Shown here: piece after piece, positions 10,607 to 23,785 of the stretch
How positions within the stretch are numbered: the stretch's first letter is position 1
How the letters are laid out: each line of letters begins with the position of its first letter
Assembly: GCA_005281725.1 (NCBI GenBank)
Contig: SSBO01000001.1
Location: 6,990,399-7,054,398 of the forward strand
Reading direction: 5' to 3'
Origin: Wuchereria bancrofti
Lineage: Eukaryota > Nematoda > Chromadorea > Rhabditida > Onchocercidae
DNA length: 64,000 bases
Notes under the pieces: model-generated
Database searches by the model: none
Seen by the model: the letters and a program-made list of their open reading frames with translations, nothing else
What the model was told of the DNA's origin: nothing
Program-made: the position numbers and the translations under genes

Positions 10607-13267
10607 TTACATTTATGAAAACTGATGATGAAAATTTTTCGAGGATTTTAGTATTATATTTAAAATAAAAGAAATATACATAAAAAGTTGACATTTGTTA
10701 ATAATTTCCGATTTATATTTTGCAAATTCAAATTTCGATCAGTTATCGTTAAAGGGAGTAATTTTTTTGAAGCAAATATGAAATATAAATGGATAGTTAA
10801 TGAAGTGTGCCATGTGTTTAGCTTATGAATTATTCAGTACTTTCTCCAAAGTTTAGTAAATACTTATTGCTGGTTGATTTTCATCTTCTCTATTTCCTAT
10901 CTCTTTCTCTTTCTCTCTCCTTCACTTCTCTTTTTTGTGACTAATTGATGAAAGGAAAAATTCATTATTCCTCATTTTGAATTTTTGTCAAGATGAATTT
11001 ATTGATTCGGACTTCAAATTTAATCTAAGCATTATTTGCCAGCTAAATGCAAATATGTTCCTTATTAAATCATTTTTCGCTTTTTTCTTTTTTTTTTATT
11101 TTGCTAACATTTAATTTCAAATTAATGCAATATTTTGTCATCGTACTCCACAACTTAGAAATAATGAAATTTGCGCGTTTAATTCCTACAATATCTCTCA
11201 ATTAACTGCCATATATAATTAATGGTAACAGTAATCATTTAAGGCTTTATACGTGTAAAAATCCTTACTAAAAAAGATCGTTACAACCCCCAAAATCCTA
11301 TACTTTTTATACGAAATTGACGCTAATTTCAGAAAAAAAGGAAAAGAAAAGCAAAAATTTGTTAGCATATTACTTAAATATTTTTAACAACCATTAATTA
11401 TTAATATTCTACTTATTATATTGTTTAATTGTTAATGTTGACACACCAGTAAAATAATAATTAATTTAGAGTAGAGTTTCATCTACAATTTATGCAAATT
11501 ATATGATATTACAAACATTGAAATTTACGTATTGTTTTTTTCAGCTTTTCATATTGCTATTGCATTTAAAATTATCATAAGTTTTAGGCAAGTTTACAAA
11601 AATTCTTTTTGCTGATAAAAATAATGAAAAAATAATTTCTCAATCAACTGTTCATGCAAATTATTTCATCTCATAATACTTTCTTGAGAATTTAAAGAAT
11701 CTTTCAAAAATTGAACTTGTTTTTCCCATCACAAATTTTTGATGAGATGCGGAATTGTTATTAAATGTAGCTAGCACTACCCATTTTGAATTATACACCT
11801 CGTAAAATATTCACTGAGAAATTGCATTATGATTGATTAGCTTTTATAAATACGCCTGAAATAGGATTTAACGAAGTTAACCAGCTGGAAAATGAGACTG
11901 AATTGATTACTGAGCATTGATATATGATTTAAAATGTCGCAATAAACCCATGGAAAAAGCACTTTTTTTAATCGAATTATTCCCAATTTTTCCTAATCTT
12001 TTTATTTGCCTAGTACATATTCCATTCCTTACCTGGAAAGGTATTCAAATTAGCATATTAGCATTAGCTCAGTGAAAATCAGTTTCATTCATGCAATAAT
12101 TGATTAAATCTGTTCAACAAATATTCATTGTTACTTTAGCTTGGAAGTTAGCAATTCACACTGTTTAACTATTGATAATTTCAAAATTCAATGTGAAACA
12201 TTTAAATGCCAATTTATAAAGACCCTTAGAAGCTTGTGGGTTAGAAAAGCTACAGTGAATCAGTCTAGAACAAATACAACAAAAATAGTAGTATCCGAAA
12301 TCGTATTTTGCATGTATTAAGCTTCTGGATCCGATGCCACATAATTAACTGTGCTTGAAAATAGCAGATAAACTGTTTTGCTAACAATTTGTCTCTTAGC
12401 TAGGCAAATTAATCGCTTATCCATCATTTGGAACATCTGGTATTATCCACAATGCTTTTATTCAAAACTTATAAAAGCATATATCTCTGTGCCATTGACT
12501 GATTCGTTCAATAACTTACTTTCTCTATGTCGGCTTCTTTTGAAGAGAAAAGAAAAAAAAAGCTGAAAAAAAGACATGACGATAAGTAAAGAATCATCGG
12601 TTAAAATGAGGGATATTATCTATTAATTAGCTTTATAGTCTTAGCTTTGTGTATCATAGCTTTAATCCAAAAGTCAACAAACATCTTCCTTGTTGTAAAT
12701 ATTTAAAAAATTGGAATGACAAATTTTTGTTGCGAATTGACACTTAGTTCACGCAAATTAATATTTATTTCTTTTTACAGATGAGAACAAAAGGAAAGCT
12801 TTGCACGATGCACTAATTTTTATGTGCTAATGTACTGATGCTAATGCTTAATAAAACAAAAATAAGAGAAAGGAACAAAAAAAAAAGCAAAATGTATCAT
12901 TCATTATATTATATTCGAAATCTTTCCTACTAGGCTTAACAATAAATTTCATATTTAATGTAATTATTCCTATCTTAAACGTATTTTTCTTGTTACATAT
13001 TTTGTTTTCATACATTATCAATTAATAATTATTATTAGGAAGATTTCTTAAAACATTCTTCAATGACAATAATTATCGTTAATTTTTTTTCATAATTTTT
13101 CAAATGACTTCACGTTTTTTCCTATTTATGGTACAAAGAGAAAAAAATGGAAAGAAAAGGAAGGCGAGAGAAAAAGGAGAGAGGAAGGACATAGGAATGA
13201 AAAGATAAGTTCTAAATTAATTTTATTCACATAACGAATTTAAAATTTTTATGTTGAAGAGAAAGAG

Positions 13268-16200
13268 ATGAACAGAGTAGCCCGTATGGTTCGACATTCC
13301 AGTGCTTGGGAAACATTTATGACACGTTCCGAAGAATCCATTTTTACGGAACGGAAAACAAGTGAGAGTGGTATTGAGGTAGAAACACGTAGTGGTAGTA
13401 TTGTAATGGTCGATTTTGATGTTGAAGCACCAACTGAAGCAACCCGTCGCAAAGAACGACTACTGAATACGCTTAAAAGAGAGGTAAATTGAATTCATTT
13501 AAATTTAAATATTTAATACAATTCTTATTTGACCTTATATGAATATTTTCTAAATTCAAAATGGCCATTCGTTGGTCATTTATTATGCATCCATTATATT
13601 GTAAAATTTTAGGTGAAAATTATTATGGAAGAATCCGTAAATCGGAAAGCAATTAATGCTAAAAGTACATACGTGACATCATTGTGTGGTAAGGATAAGT
13701 TTATGATTCAGTTAACATCCAACTTCTTAACTCAGTCGTTAATTTACTACTCAAATTTGTATGCAAAATTCACTGATATTACTTTGGTATAGCAACGATT
13801 CAGCATTTTGTTGTAAAGCTTTAAGAAAAATCTTTTTGTCTCTTTCAAAAAGAAATTTTTTATTTCAAAAATGGAATTTCTCGATTAGCTTAATGTTATT
13901 CTGAATGTTGCAGCAGCAGTGGAGCAATGTCTATTGGACGGTTTAAAGCGTCGTCTGCTTGGATTATTCGGCGGACGATCAACTTATGCTCTTCTACATA
14001 ATATTGCAAAGTTTTGTCCAGAAGCAGCAACTGTATTAACACTTACAATCAGAGCTCATGACGACGAAATTGTGTCTGTCTGAGACGGATTATTTATATA
14101 TATACTTTTGTAGTTTAGATAAAATAAAAAGTTGATAAATTGGCCTTCCCAATGTTACTACAATTTTTTTAGTGCACTAAATGAATTTATCATTCTGATT
14201 CAAAATTTTTATAAATTAAAAGTTCTAATAAAGATAGTCTGTTACAAAGTGAAAGGTAACACTGTTATTAGATCTGAAATTAAATTTACTTTATTTAATT
14301 GACGTTTATTATTAGGTCGTGCCCGTCATCATATTTATGGATTAGATTTGCACTGTTGGCAAAAATATTACCAGCAATCATTGGATTCATTCATAATTCT
14401 GTACAGTATGTTTTTCTTATCGGTTTGAAAAAGGGTTCAACTAAAGTTGTTTTTTAATAGGACGACACTATCTGATCGGTTAAAGAGGTGGATATGAGAG
14501 AAAAATCGGAATCATTCTTTATAAATTCTATTTTTAAATGATTCAAAAGATTTCACGAAAAAATTTTATAGCTGTCGGCGATACTATGAGAAGAATTCAC
14601 TAATATTGGATGCTGCCAAGGGCGGTGTTGTAGCAGCTCTACTCGGTATTTAATTTTTATTTAATATTTGATTTCTTACTTTGTCCTTCAATCTCTCCCA
14701 AAATTCATGCCATGTGATCACTTCCTATAGACAGTTCCCATATCGCATGATATGCTTTAAGAAAACTGAAAGTAAATCACTAGTTCATTGTTTAAAACTA
14801 ATTAATTCGAAATAGCGAGTTAATTAAACAAAATAACATGATGGTCAGCCTTATATTCCATTCTGACCAATTTGCAATTTTGTTGGATGAAATCGTACAG
14901 ATAAGTTGAACTTTCAGCGATCATATAAATACTGTTTTTCTGAGACGTTATCAAATCCAATTTTCAGTTTTATTATAAATTCTCAACTCAAAGCAAAAGA
15001 ATGTTTTTGTTGACATTCAATTATGAAGCAGCGGGAAGGTTGTTATTTCAAATATTAATTTAGATAAAAGCATAGACAAGTGCAAATAGCATATATTATT
15101 TAGCAATATTTGAACATTTTCACTATTATTTAGACTTTCGTCTCTGAAAGAAAAAGGATTAATCAAAGAATTACACCAAGATTTTCATTTATAAGGTAAA
15201 AAAACATAAATGTATCCTATAGGAATGGTGAGAATATTATGGCAATATAAACAGGTTAGCATACTTAAGAAAAAAAAGTTAATTCAGTGGGTAATAACTC
15301 TACTGATATATGATAATAGGTAGCAAAAGAACATGTCACTAATTAACAAAAATGGTATAAGTACCAAGTACCAAGGTGATATAAAATACGTTTATTGATA
15401 AGTGACAATAATAATAATTGATAACAGTGATAGGCAATGTTTAATGTTGAAAAGAGAAAGAAAACCAGGAAGTGTATAAAAATACCTGTAGTTGATAGAT
15501 TAATAATGGAAGTACGATAATGGAAGTATGTTTTTTATCAATAAATCAAATGTTTCCTATTATGTTTTAGGAGTTATAATCATTAATTTCAAGAGATATG
15601 TGCAAGAGTAAAAAAGAGAGAGGGCGAGAAAGAAAAGAAAGGGGATAGAAGTGAGAAGAGAAAAACATTAGTAGATACATAAAGTATGAAATTTAGTTAA
15701 TTAAAAATTATTCCAAACAGGACATTCCATGAAATGAAGAATACATTTTAATGTTTTTGCATATTTGAAACGAGAAAAAATAGTTCCAATTGGAGACGAT
15801 AATGGAATTATATTAGAAGCATCATCAAATTTCATTTAATATTCGTTTCACATTCCTTTCTTCATCATTTTTATCATTTTTTTTTCAAGTTTATTTCATT
15901 CACATCTTAAGACAATCTCATCCGATGTTATTTCCTCTTCTTCTTCCTTTGATAGTATTCAAATGTTAATTCATGTATTGGTTTAGGGACTATAAAATTC
16001 TTTCGATAGCATTATTTTTTCTTGAGTTTCAATTAGTATCTTTTCTAGTGATATATGACAGAAAACTGTGACTTTTATGTTTAGTCGGCAATCTATGTAA
16101 CTTCAAGCAATTCCTGTTATAACAATATTCAGGCACTTTTGTGGTCAACCAACAAACTGGATTGGGTGATGCGAAAATTTTCCCATCTATTTGGGACAAG

Positions 16201-16632
16201 GGCAACCAACAAGGCTGATTAAAAATTTCCCGTGTGATATACTCCTTTTCCTTTCCTCTATTTTAAACAATGACATCCCTTTAACAGCACAACGTTAATC
16301 TAATGGCAATTAGAATTTTAATAACGGTTGTATACATCAATAAGATATATATATACTTCCCATAAAAGTGCTGAGGAGAGAGAGAAAAAAACGAGAGAGA
16401 GAAAATAATTTATGACAATAGTTAAGAATGACAACTGCAAAAAGCATCGATGTTAAAAGATATCAAATGATCTAATTGCTGTAAGGCTTGTTATCATTGC
16501 TGCTACTGCTGCGGAATTAATTGAATTTTTACGTTATGCGCTCTCATTCCTTCATACAACCATCAATTATTTCTTCAATTATCCGCTAAAAATGTGCGGT
16601 ATGTGCACATACATACATTCACACACACACGC

Positions 16633-16670
<38 letters not shown>

Positions 16671-19600
16671 ACACACACACACACAATGTACACACCTCAA
16701 CTTCATACAAATATACTTTCCAATGCTTATATGTACTTTAATGAAACTAATTCAAAACTGCGTGTGTGTAAAAGGTGTTACATGCATGTGGAAGATACTT
16801 AAACAATAGCTGCTGCATGTACATGAAAGATGCTGAAGCAATACTTGTTGCATGTTGAATGTTTGTCTAGGCTGTAATGAGAAATTAATTAAATGATTTA
16901 TTTGATTGAGTAGTGACTGGTCGAGATTCATTATTTGCTCTCTAAATGTTACACAATAAATTCGATGAATTGAATGTAAGAAAAAAGTCTAAAGGATAAA
17001 GTTATGGCTATTGTAAAAAACTGAATTGATTTAAAAACAAAACTATGAATGTGTGTGGAAGATGCATTAAACTGAATAGGTTTTTTAGACTCTCATTTTT
17101 TAACTAAGAATCCTATTAAATTAAGAGTTGAAAAGTGACAAGTTTTGGTTATCATTTCCTTTTTAATGCATAGTCTTTGCAGAGCCGCAAGTTTATGCAA
17201 AATATTGCGTCTTCAATTTCAGATCAATTTCAAAATCTTGAAGCGAGAATTTGGATTGAATTTTTTAGTAATAGAAAAGCGAGTATTTTAGAAACCATGA
17301 ATTGGTTTCTAAATTAAGTGTTTTAATGCTGTTGTAGAACATATAGATGATATGATTACAGCTAATCACCTACTTTTCTTCTTATTGCTACTGCTAAATT
17401 TTTTAATGCCATTTCATTAGGCTTTGTTGAAAGTGCAAACATTGCTACATAACACAATAAAGAAGGTATATTATGCAAATATGCTCTTTACTGGAAGAGT
17501 TTTCTACAGTTCACATTCTGCAATGAGATCTCCAACTTGTTCATAATATAGTAGTGGAAAAGTGATAATATCAGTTGCACATCAGATCCATTCTGTCAGT
17601 CTGTGTGTGTATCACCACCCACTTTTGGCATCTGAAGTAGAATCCTCCAAACTGTATCATCATCCAATTATCATCTATGAATTTCATATGAAAACTTCCA
17701 TTGTTATCAGAAGCTATATCATAAGAGTGGTAAGAAATAAATGCAGAAAATGAACATTATGAATTATAAATGATTACAATATCTCGTTTGATAACAGTAG
17801 AAACATTCGTTTGATTCAGTTTTCGTTCTTCCTTCTATAAGGCTTAAAGCTTTTAAACTTTTTTTTAAATAATTTTAAATAACTTTGTTTTAGTAATTTA
17901 CTAGTTACTTTAATAATTTATTAAAAAATTTAAAATGTTTTATTCTCATACTTTCCAAACATTTATTATAAAGAATCTCAATGTTGTTGCTTCTCTTCAA
18001 TTTCCATTATCACCATTCTCTTTCGACTTGCAGTTTAATTGGTAAATAGTGTTCTTAAATGCAAACAGAAAAGGTTTTTTGAATGAAACTTCAGAATTTA
18101 ATTTTTTCAACGGAATACTACACATGTTAAATTGCAATAAGGTTTTATGATTTTCAGTTGGTCCATGTGCTATTGATTATACGATGATGGATCATCAATG
18201 TGATCCATATGAGGAACCCTTAGCCGGTGAATTGGTTGAGCGACATCGTAGCATTCATTCATGTTCAGCTACTCCTCCGACGCCCAAACGACCACCATTA
18301 ACGGTTATTTCTTCAAATATACCCGAAATATCTGAATACTTTTTACAAAGAAAAAAAGTTGATATGTTAGGAATAACTGGCTTCTAAAACTATCCTGAAA
18401 AGCAAAAAAAAATGATGACGTATTGTTTGTTTATTGAATGAATTCTAATATATGTATCATTCCAATTTGTCACGCAGCTCAAGTAATAATTTGATGTGAA
18501 CTCTCGGATCAGTGCAGGTGATGAAGCGTGGTAGCAGCATAGTAACAAGCGTTGATAGCTGTTCATCACCCATGTGTACATTTGGACGCGATTATGTGTA
18601 TTCATTACATCAGAACGTGAAAGCATCATTGTTATACGGTAAAAATAATGTCACCGCGACTGTGTCACCTGATGGACCCCCAATGAAAGGTTATCTATCG
18701 CTGCATCAGAATTCACCGGGAAATGTAACTGTGAAATGGTCACCCAATCAATTGATGCATTCAAGGTTCTAATCATTTGCCACTCCGTTTGCTTGTCAAT
18801 TATTTCTTATCAGTTGCTACATTCATCTAACTTACTGACTAACATGTTTATCATATATGAAATCAATTAAGCATCTGGGAGAGATGAAATCAGAGTGAGA
18901 TATTTTCAACTCTATGAATTCAGTTCGCAGCCATCCTCAGCTTCTTGTGATAATCTTCCTTGTGATGGTGATTGGCTTTGGAGGCATATTATCAACATCA
19001 ATATCAGTGATATAATCTACATACATATACATCAGTATAGTTAGTACCTTATCAGTAATTTTTTTTTGTTTAAATTCGAAAGAACTTTTTTCTATCTAAC
19101 TTTAACGACCAAATCCGAAATTAAATTATTCAGTTATAAACAAAAATCGGATAAAGGAGAATTCTGCAACAGTCTTGACTACTACTATCTGCTTATGTAA
19201 CTTATCATCGATAAGATCAAGCCTATTTGATGCAGAAGGAAGATAATTTTGGAATCAATTAATGATTTCAGACGAGAATTCACCAACGACATTAATTTTC
19301 GTTGGCGGTGACGGCGTGCAACATTCACCGATGCAATTTCCAGCAGGCCATCATCTGCTTGCTTTCCTTTCCTGTCTCGAAAGTGGTTTAGCACCTTACA
19401 ATCGACTCGATCCACCCTTATGGTTTTCCAGAGAGAAAGGTTATCAAATACTACAATTAAATCAAATCTTTCAAATCAGTGATGCTATTGCATCAAATGA
19501 CCACTTTTATAATAATGTAGCAAGTTGCACTGCAAAAAAATTGAGAGTTGAAATTATCATTATAAATTCAACATCTATACCAGAAATTCATACGTATTTT

Positions 19601-22600
19601 TATTATTATTATTATTATTATTAATTATCATGCAAGTATTAGGAAAACCGTATCCGGGTTAAGCCAATTTAATGCTTTCAAAATTGTCTGGTAACTTCCA
19701 AACGATATATGCATTTGTAAAGTGTCATTCTCTTCTCTGATTTTATTCACTTAAGGTAAAATATTGCCGAAATTACGACGAAAGAGCATAACAAAGGAGT
19801 TGAATATAAGCCATGATGAAGAGAGCAAATCACAGGATTATGTATTTCGCTTAGTATCAACATGTACACCTGCTCTACTACTTAATAAGCCAAATCACTT
19901 AGATGAAACTATGATTCATGAAATATCCACAATCAATGATTCAACTACTAAACTGAGGTTTTTCTAATTTTTTCAAATTTCTCACTCGAACTACACAATA
20001 ACTGTTCTCTTCTAAAGTTGTTGAATAACGAAGAATTGAAACCTTGAAAAAAATGATTGATTGAATTTTCCTTTTTTCCGAAAAATGACTGACTAAATGG
20101 CAAAAAGTTGAAAGTCCTAGAAAAAAGTGACTGACAAAATTTTCTTTTTTTTCTTCCAGTGACTGATCAAATGAGGACGAAAAATTGAAAGTCTTAGGGC
20201 AATGAATTTATTAATTTTCCCATTCTTTCAGAAAACGAGACGAGAAGCGGACGGTGAGTGAAAGTGAAGTGGACGAGCTTATGAGGTTAGTTAAAAAAAG
20301 TTTTGCTGTGACCACAGGTCATCACAAGTCCCATTATTGGAGTTGCCTAATGATTAAATAACTGCGGAACACTTGCTGAATGACTAGCAAGGCTTGTATA
20401 CGTATCAAATGAACCTCTCAACAAAAGAATTGGTATAGACGCAATGAAATGATCAATTAGGAAATTATCTGGATATATATATAACCGCAGATTTTCCGTT
20501 AATTTTTTCTAATGTAAAATGAAAAGATTATGTTTACTTAAAATACATATTTTAATACATTTCGTAAAACTTTCCGGATCTGCAGACAGAATTTCAAAAA
20601 AGCATGTTCTTCCATGAGGATGCAAATCTTGGCTCGAACTTTTTACGGATGTAAGCTTTAATTTCATGTTTGCTTTACATTTCATTATTTTTTCCTTTTT
20701 TTTTTTAGAAATAATCATTTATTTTCTGCATCTGTGATCTGCAATGATTATAGATATCTGTAAAAAATCCCCATTTTCTCACATTTCCTCTTCATCCAGG
20801 AATCATATGGTGGATAGAACGAGGATACTAAGAAGAAGAGATCAGAGTAGGGAGAACCAAAGATTTTTACTAAAATTTAATTAGCCTTTCTGTAAAACAT
20901 TTCATTTATCCAGTTACTTCTCCAATCATATCATCAACTCTGACAACCACCATAAGTCATTTCTCTGTTCTTTGTTTTTTCAATTGCTATTTTACCACTA
21001 TACGAGTAGCGGTATGCAAATTACGTGCGTATATGAGTATTACTATTATGCCATTGCTAATTAACGATAGGTCATTTATAGGGCTAGCATATTGCGGTCA
21101 TTTACGTACTATTCGAAATCATTTGTCATGTTTGGTTGATTCGAAAACAACAATAGAGCAAACAACTGGTCCGGTTAACGAGGATTTCTGGAAAGAATGT
21201 CGAAATTTAAAATCTGTTGGTGCTTTTGTTCTTTGCTCTACTTGAAGTTTTCTTTTATGACTGCTATCAATTGATTCTCAGGAAAAAATGGAGAAAGAAT
21301 TCCTATCGAGAACTTATCGATTTGGCATCAGCGGAAATGAATCTTCTATGCTTCGACGTAAGGTTTGGCCATATCTACTAGGCCTAGTGAATTGGACACA
21401 AGATTTCGAACAGCTTAAGAATACATATCGCGCAAAATACTACAACGATGTAGTAGAATGGGAAAAGATCGAGAAAATTGTTCGTGAACGTGATCGAGAA
21501 GCATTTGTAGCCGGTTAAGAAGCTTTTTTTCCTAATAAATCTCTGGAAAAAAAATTATAGGAATATTTTGAGAAGACATGAATTGGAGAAAATCAAGAGA
21601 GCTATATTCATGAAATATTTCATGGTTAAATTTTAATCTGGTCTTAAATTTATAATTTAATCTTTAATTTTATGTTTCATCATTTGTCATAATTGTTAGT
21701 ACAAATGAAAATGTTTATTCTAGATGAAAAGACTAATTTTACATAAGTAATAGGATAATAAAATTAAGGAACATGATAAAATGGGTTAAAGAATTAGTAT
21801 GAGAAAATTAAGAAAACAAAGTTATAATTTTAATTTACACAGAACTAATTTCAATGAAAGAAGGTATTTCTAGCTCGAATTCGATATCAAGCATGCAAAG
21901 CTGAATCTAACCCATCATTCCATGGAACATCGCTGAACAATGAAGTATTCGAGGAAAATAATGAAATACCCAAAGATCAAAAGGATAACGATGAGGTTAA
22001 CCTACACTTCTAGTGACATAATTTTTTTTTCTACTTGACTTTTTTCAATTGCAGTTTTCCTAAAAGATTCATTTCCTTTCCAAAAAAAAAAAAAAAAAAT
22101 TAATCTACCCATTTATTGACGTATTTCAGGAAGATATCATGGAAAAATTCAGTGCCAATTTACACCGAATCGAGAAAGATGTAGAACGTTGTGATCGAAG
22201 CTCAGCTTATTTTGCCAAAAAAGAAAATCTACAAAAGTTGAAAACAGTAATGTGTACGTATGTATGGCGGAATTTAAACGAAGGTTACACGCAGGGAATG
22301 TGCGACTTGGCCGCTCCACTATTGGTCATCCTCGATGACGGTAAGTTCAATTACTCGACAAATGAAATTTTAGTAATTAAGAAAGAAATAATGATGGTTA
22401 TCTTTGTTATTGCAATTTAGTAATTACTTTATTACTTAAATGTTTCGCAAAAGTATACCAGCAAAGAAATTAATTGGTAGTTGTGATATAAAAATGTTGC
22501 ATATGCAGCAGAAATCAATCACACTGTACAGAAGGAGTGGATATTCGCAGTCTATGTGGAAGGATAGACACTTATAGTGAAATGAAAGATTATAAATCAT

Positions 22601-23785
22601 CTGCTAGATTTTGACATGCGATCGTTACAGAACCACTGGTACTAGCATGTTTTGATCGGTTGATGCTCCGAATGAAGCAAAATTTCCCGCAAAGAACTGG
22701 AATGGATGATAACCTGGCTTATATGAATTCTCTCTTACAGGTTCCTTTTTCTTTTCACTATCAACTTTCCGTAGTAAACATTATGTCATCTTTTCTTGTT
22801 CTTTTGGACCATTATGACTTATGAAACAGTTCTGTTCTAGAAGTTACTGCTTGCTTCTAGGTGATGGATCCGGAATTTCTCGAGTATATAACTGAAAATG
22901 GTGACGCAATACATCTATCTTTTACTTATCGATGGTTCTTACTTGACTTCAAAAGAGGTTTAATTTCTAACGGCCAAAATTTAATTCTTAGAAATTGCTT
23001 ATTATTTATTAGATTTCTAAATAAATAAATAAACCGATGAATAAATAAATATTCATAAATAAATTAACCAATTAATAGATTAAATGAACAGATATCCTAT
23101 AAATAAGTGAATAAATAAATAAACAAATAAATAAAATAAAAATTAATCAAGTTCCCATATCGAATAAACAGTTTATGATATATTTGCTTTTAGAATTCAC
23201 CTATCCACAAGTGTTCCGCATTTGGGAAGTAATTTGGGCAGCATCCTCACTGGTCACTACTCATTTTCATTTATTCTTAGCCCTGGCGATGATCATCGCA
23301 TATCGTCATATAATTATAGATAATCGAATGGACTTCACCGATATTATCAAATTTTATAACGGTTTGTAAAATGAAACTATAATTAATTTTACCAAAATAA
23401 ATTTTGTTGATTGATTAAACATTTTGCTAAACATTTCTTTAAAAGAAAACGATTTTTCAATAAAACTAAAAATTAAGCAAATATAGTAAAATGATTTTTG
23501 CACATTTTTAAAAAGTACTTTTACCATACTTGAATTACGGTAATTTGGTTTATTATCGCAAGAAATTTTAAGGACTTTAATATCATTGATTATTTTATAT
23601 GCCTGATTTAATTTCCTATGAATTATTTTCGAATCTATTTTAGACTAGAAAAACTGAAAAAAGTGCAATTGAAATTTGTAGAGATGGCAGAAAGGCACAA
23701 TGTTGAGGAACTTTTGGATTCAGCACGGAATCTTTTGAAACGCTTGCAAACAATTATTGTGGAACTTGAGCCGATCAAAAATTGA
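13268..23785 (+). CDS. tbc-8: TBC-8 / SGSM-type RUN and TBC domain Rab GTPase-activating protein
   Basis: This is the ortholog of human SGSM1/2 (RUTBC). In C. elegans TBC-8 acts in neuronal dense-core vesicle maturation. Twenty exons in continuous phase give 923 aa: 13268-13483, 13613-13688, 13914-14073, 14316-14405, 14572-14645, 18158-18303, 18518-18765, 18924-19036, 19272-19439, 19756-19957, 20232-20285, 20800-20846, 21082-21215, 21282-21513, 21874-21995, 22130-22340, 22631-22740, 22861-22957, 23194-23361 and 23682-23785. The RUN domain spans roughly residues 50-225 ([28 protein letters not shown]). The middle PH-like part has [20 protein letters not shown] and [12 protein letters not shown]. 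The TBC domain fills about 577-923. Both catalytic fingers are present: IEKDVER with Arg714, and YTQG with Gln749, so an active dual-finger GAP is expected. Start is the first in-frame ATG; the RUN similarity begins near residue 58, so residues 1-57 are an unverified N-terminal extension. The third-exon donor (GTCTGT) and the twelfth (GTAGGG) are the weakest joints. Confidence 0.92.
14646..18157 (+). other. Large intron 5 of tbc-8
   Basis: A 3.5-kb intron separates the end of the RUN domain from the exon starting [13 protein letters not shown] sequence. It holds a purine-rich tract (15604-15665) and a CA microsatellite (16621-16686). No nested gene was recognised on either strand. Confidence 0.7.
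16621..16686. repeat. CA/TG dinucleotide microsatellite
   Basis: About 33 AC units interrupted by a few GC and AT steps, within intron 5 of tbc-8. It produces an open frame of alternating Thr and His that is not a gene. Probably length-polymorphic. Confidence 0.9.
23010..23140. repeat. AATA tetranucleotide-rich stretch
   Basis: Repeated AATA/TAAA units with occasional substitutions fill most of intron 18 of tbc-8 before the exon at 23194. Simple-sequence DNA with no further feature. Confidence 0.75.

Larger units (their letters stand above)
5384..13267. other. Long AT-rich gap without recognised gene
   Basis: About 7.9 kb upstream of tbc-8. It may be intergenic or may hide unseen 5' exons. 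It contains a short-period repeat (6885-6998), two clear hairpins (7066-7109 and 10564-10606), purine-rich tracts at 9901-9950 and 13138-13190, and a CT tract at 10886-10930. Short open frames exist but have neither recognised motifs nor convincing splice sites. Confidence 0.55.

Noticed and set aside
16594..16809. 71-codon Thr/His-rich open frame
   Set aside because: Translation of the CA microsatellite in tbc-8 intron 5.
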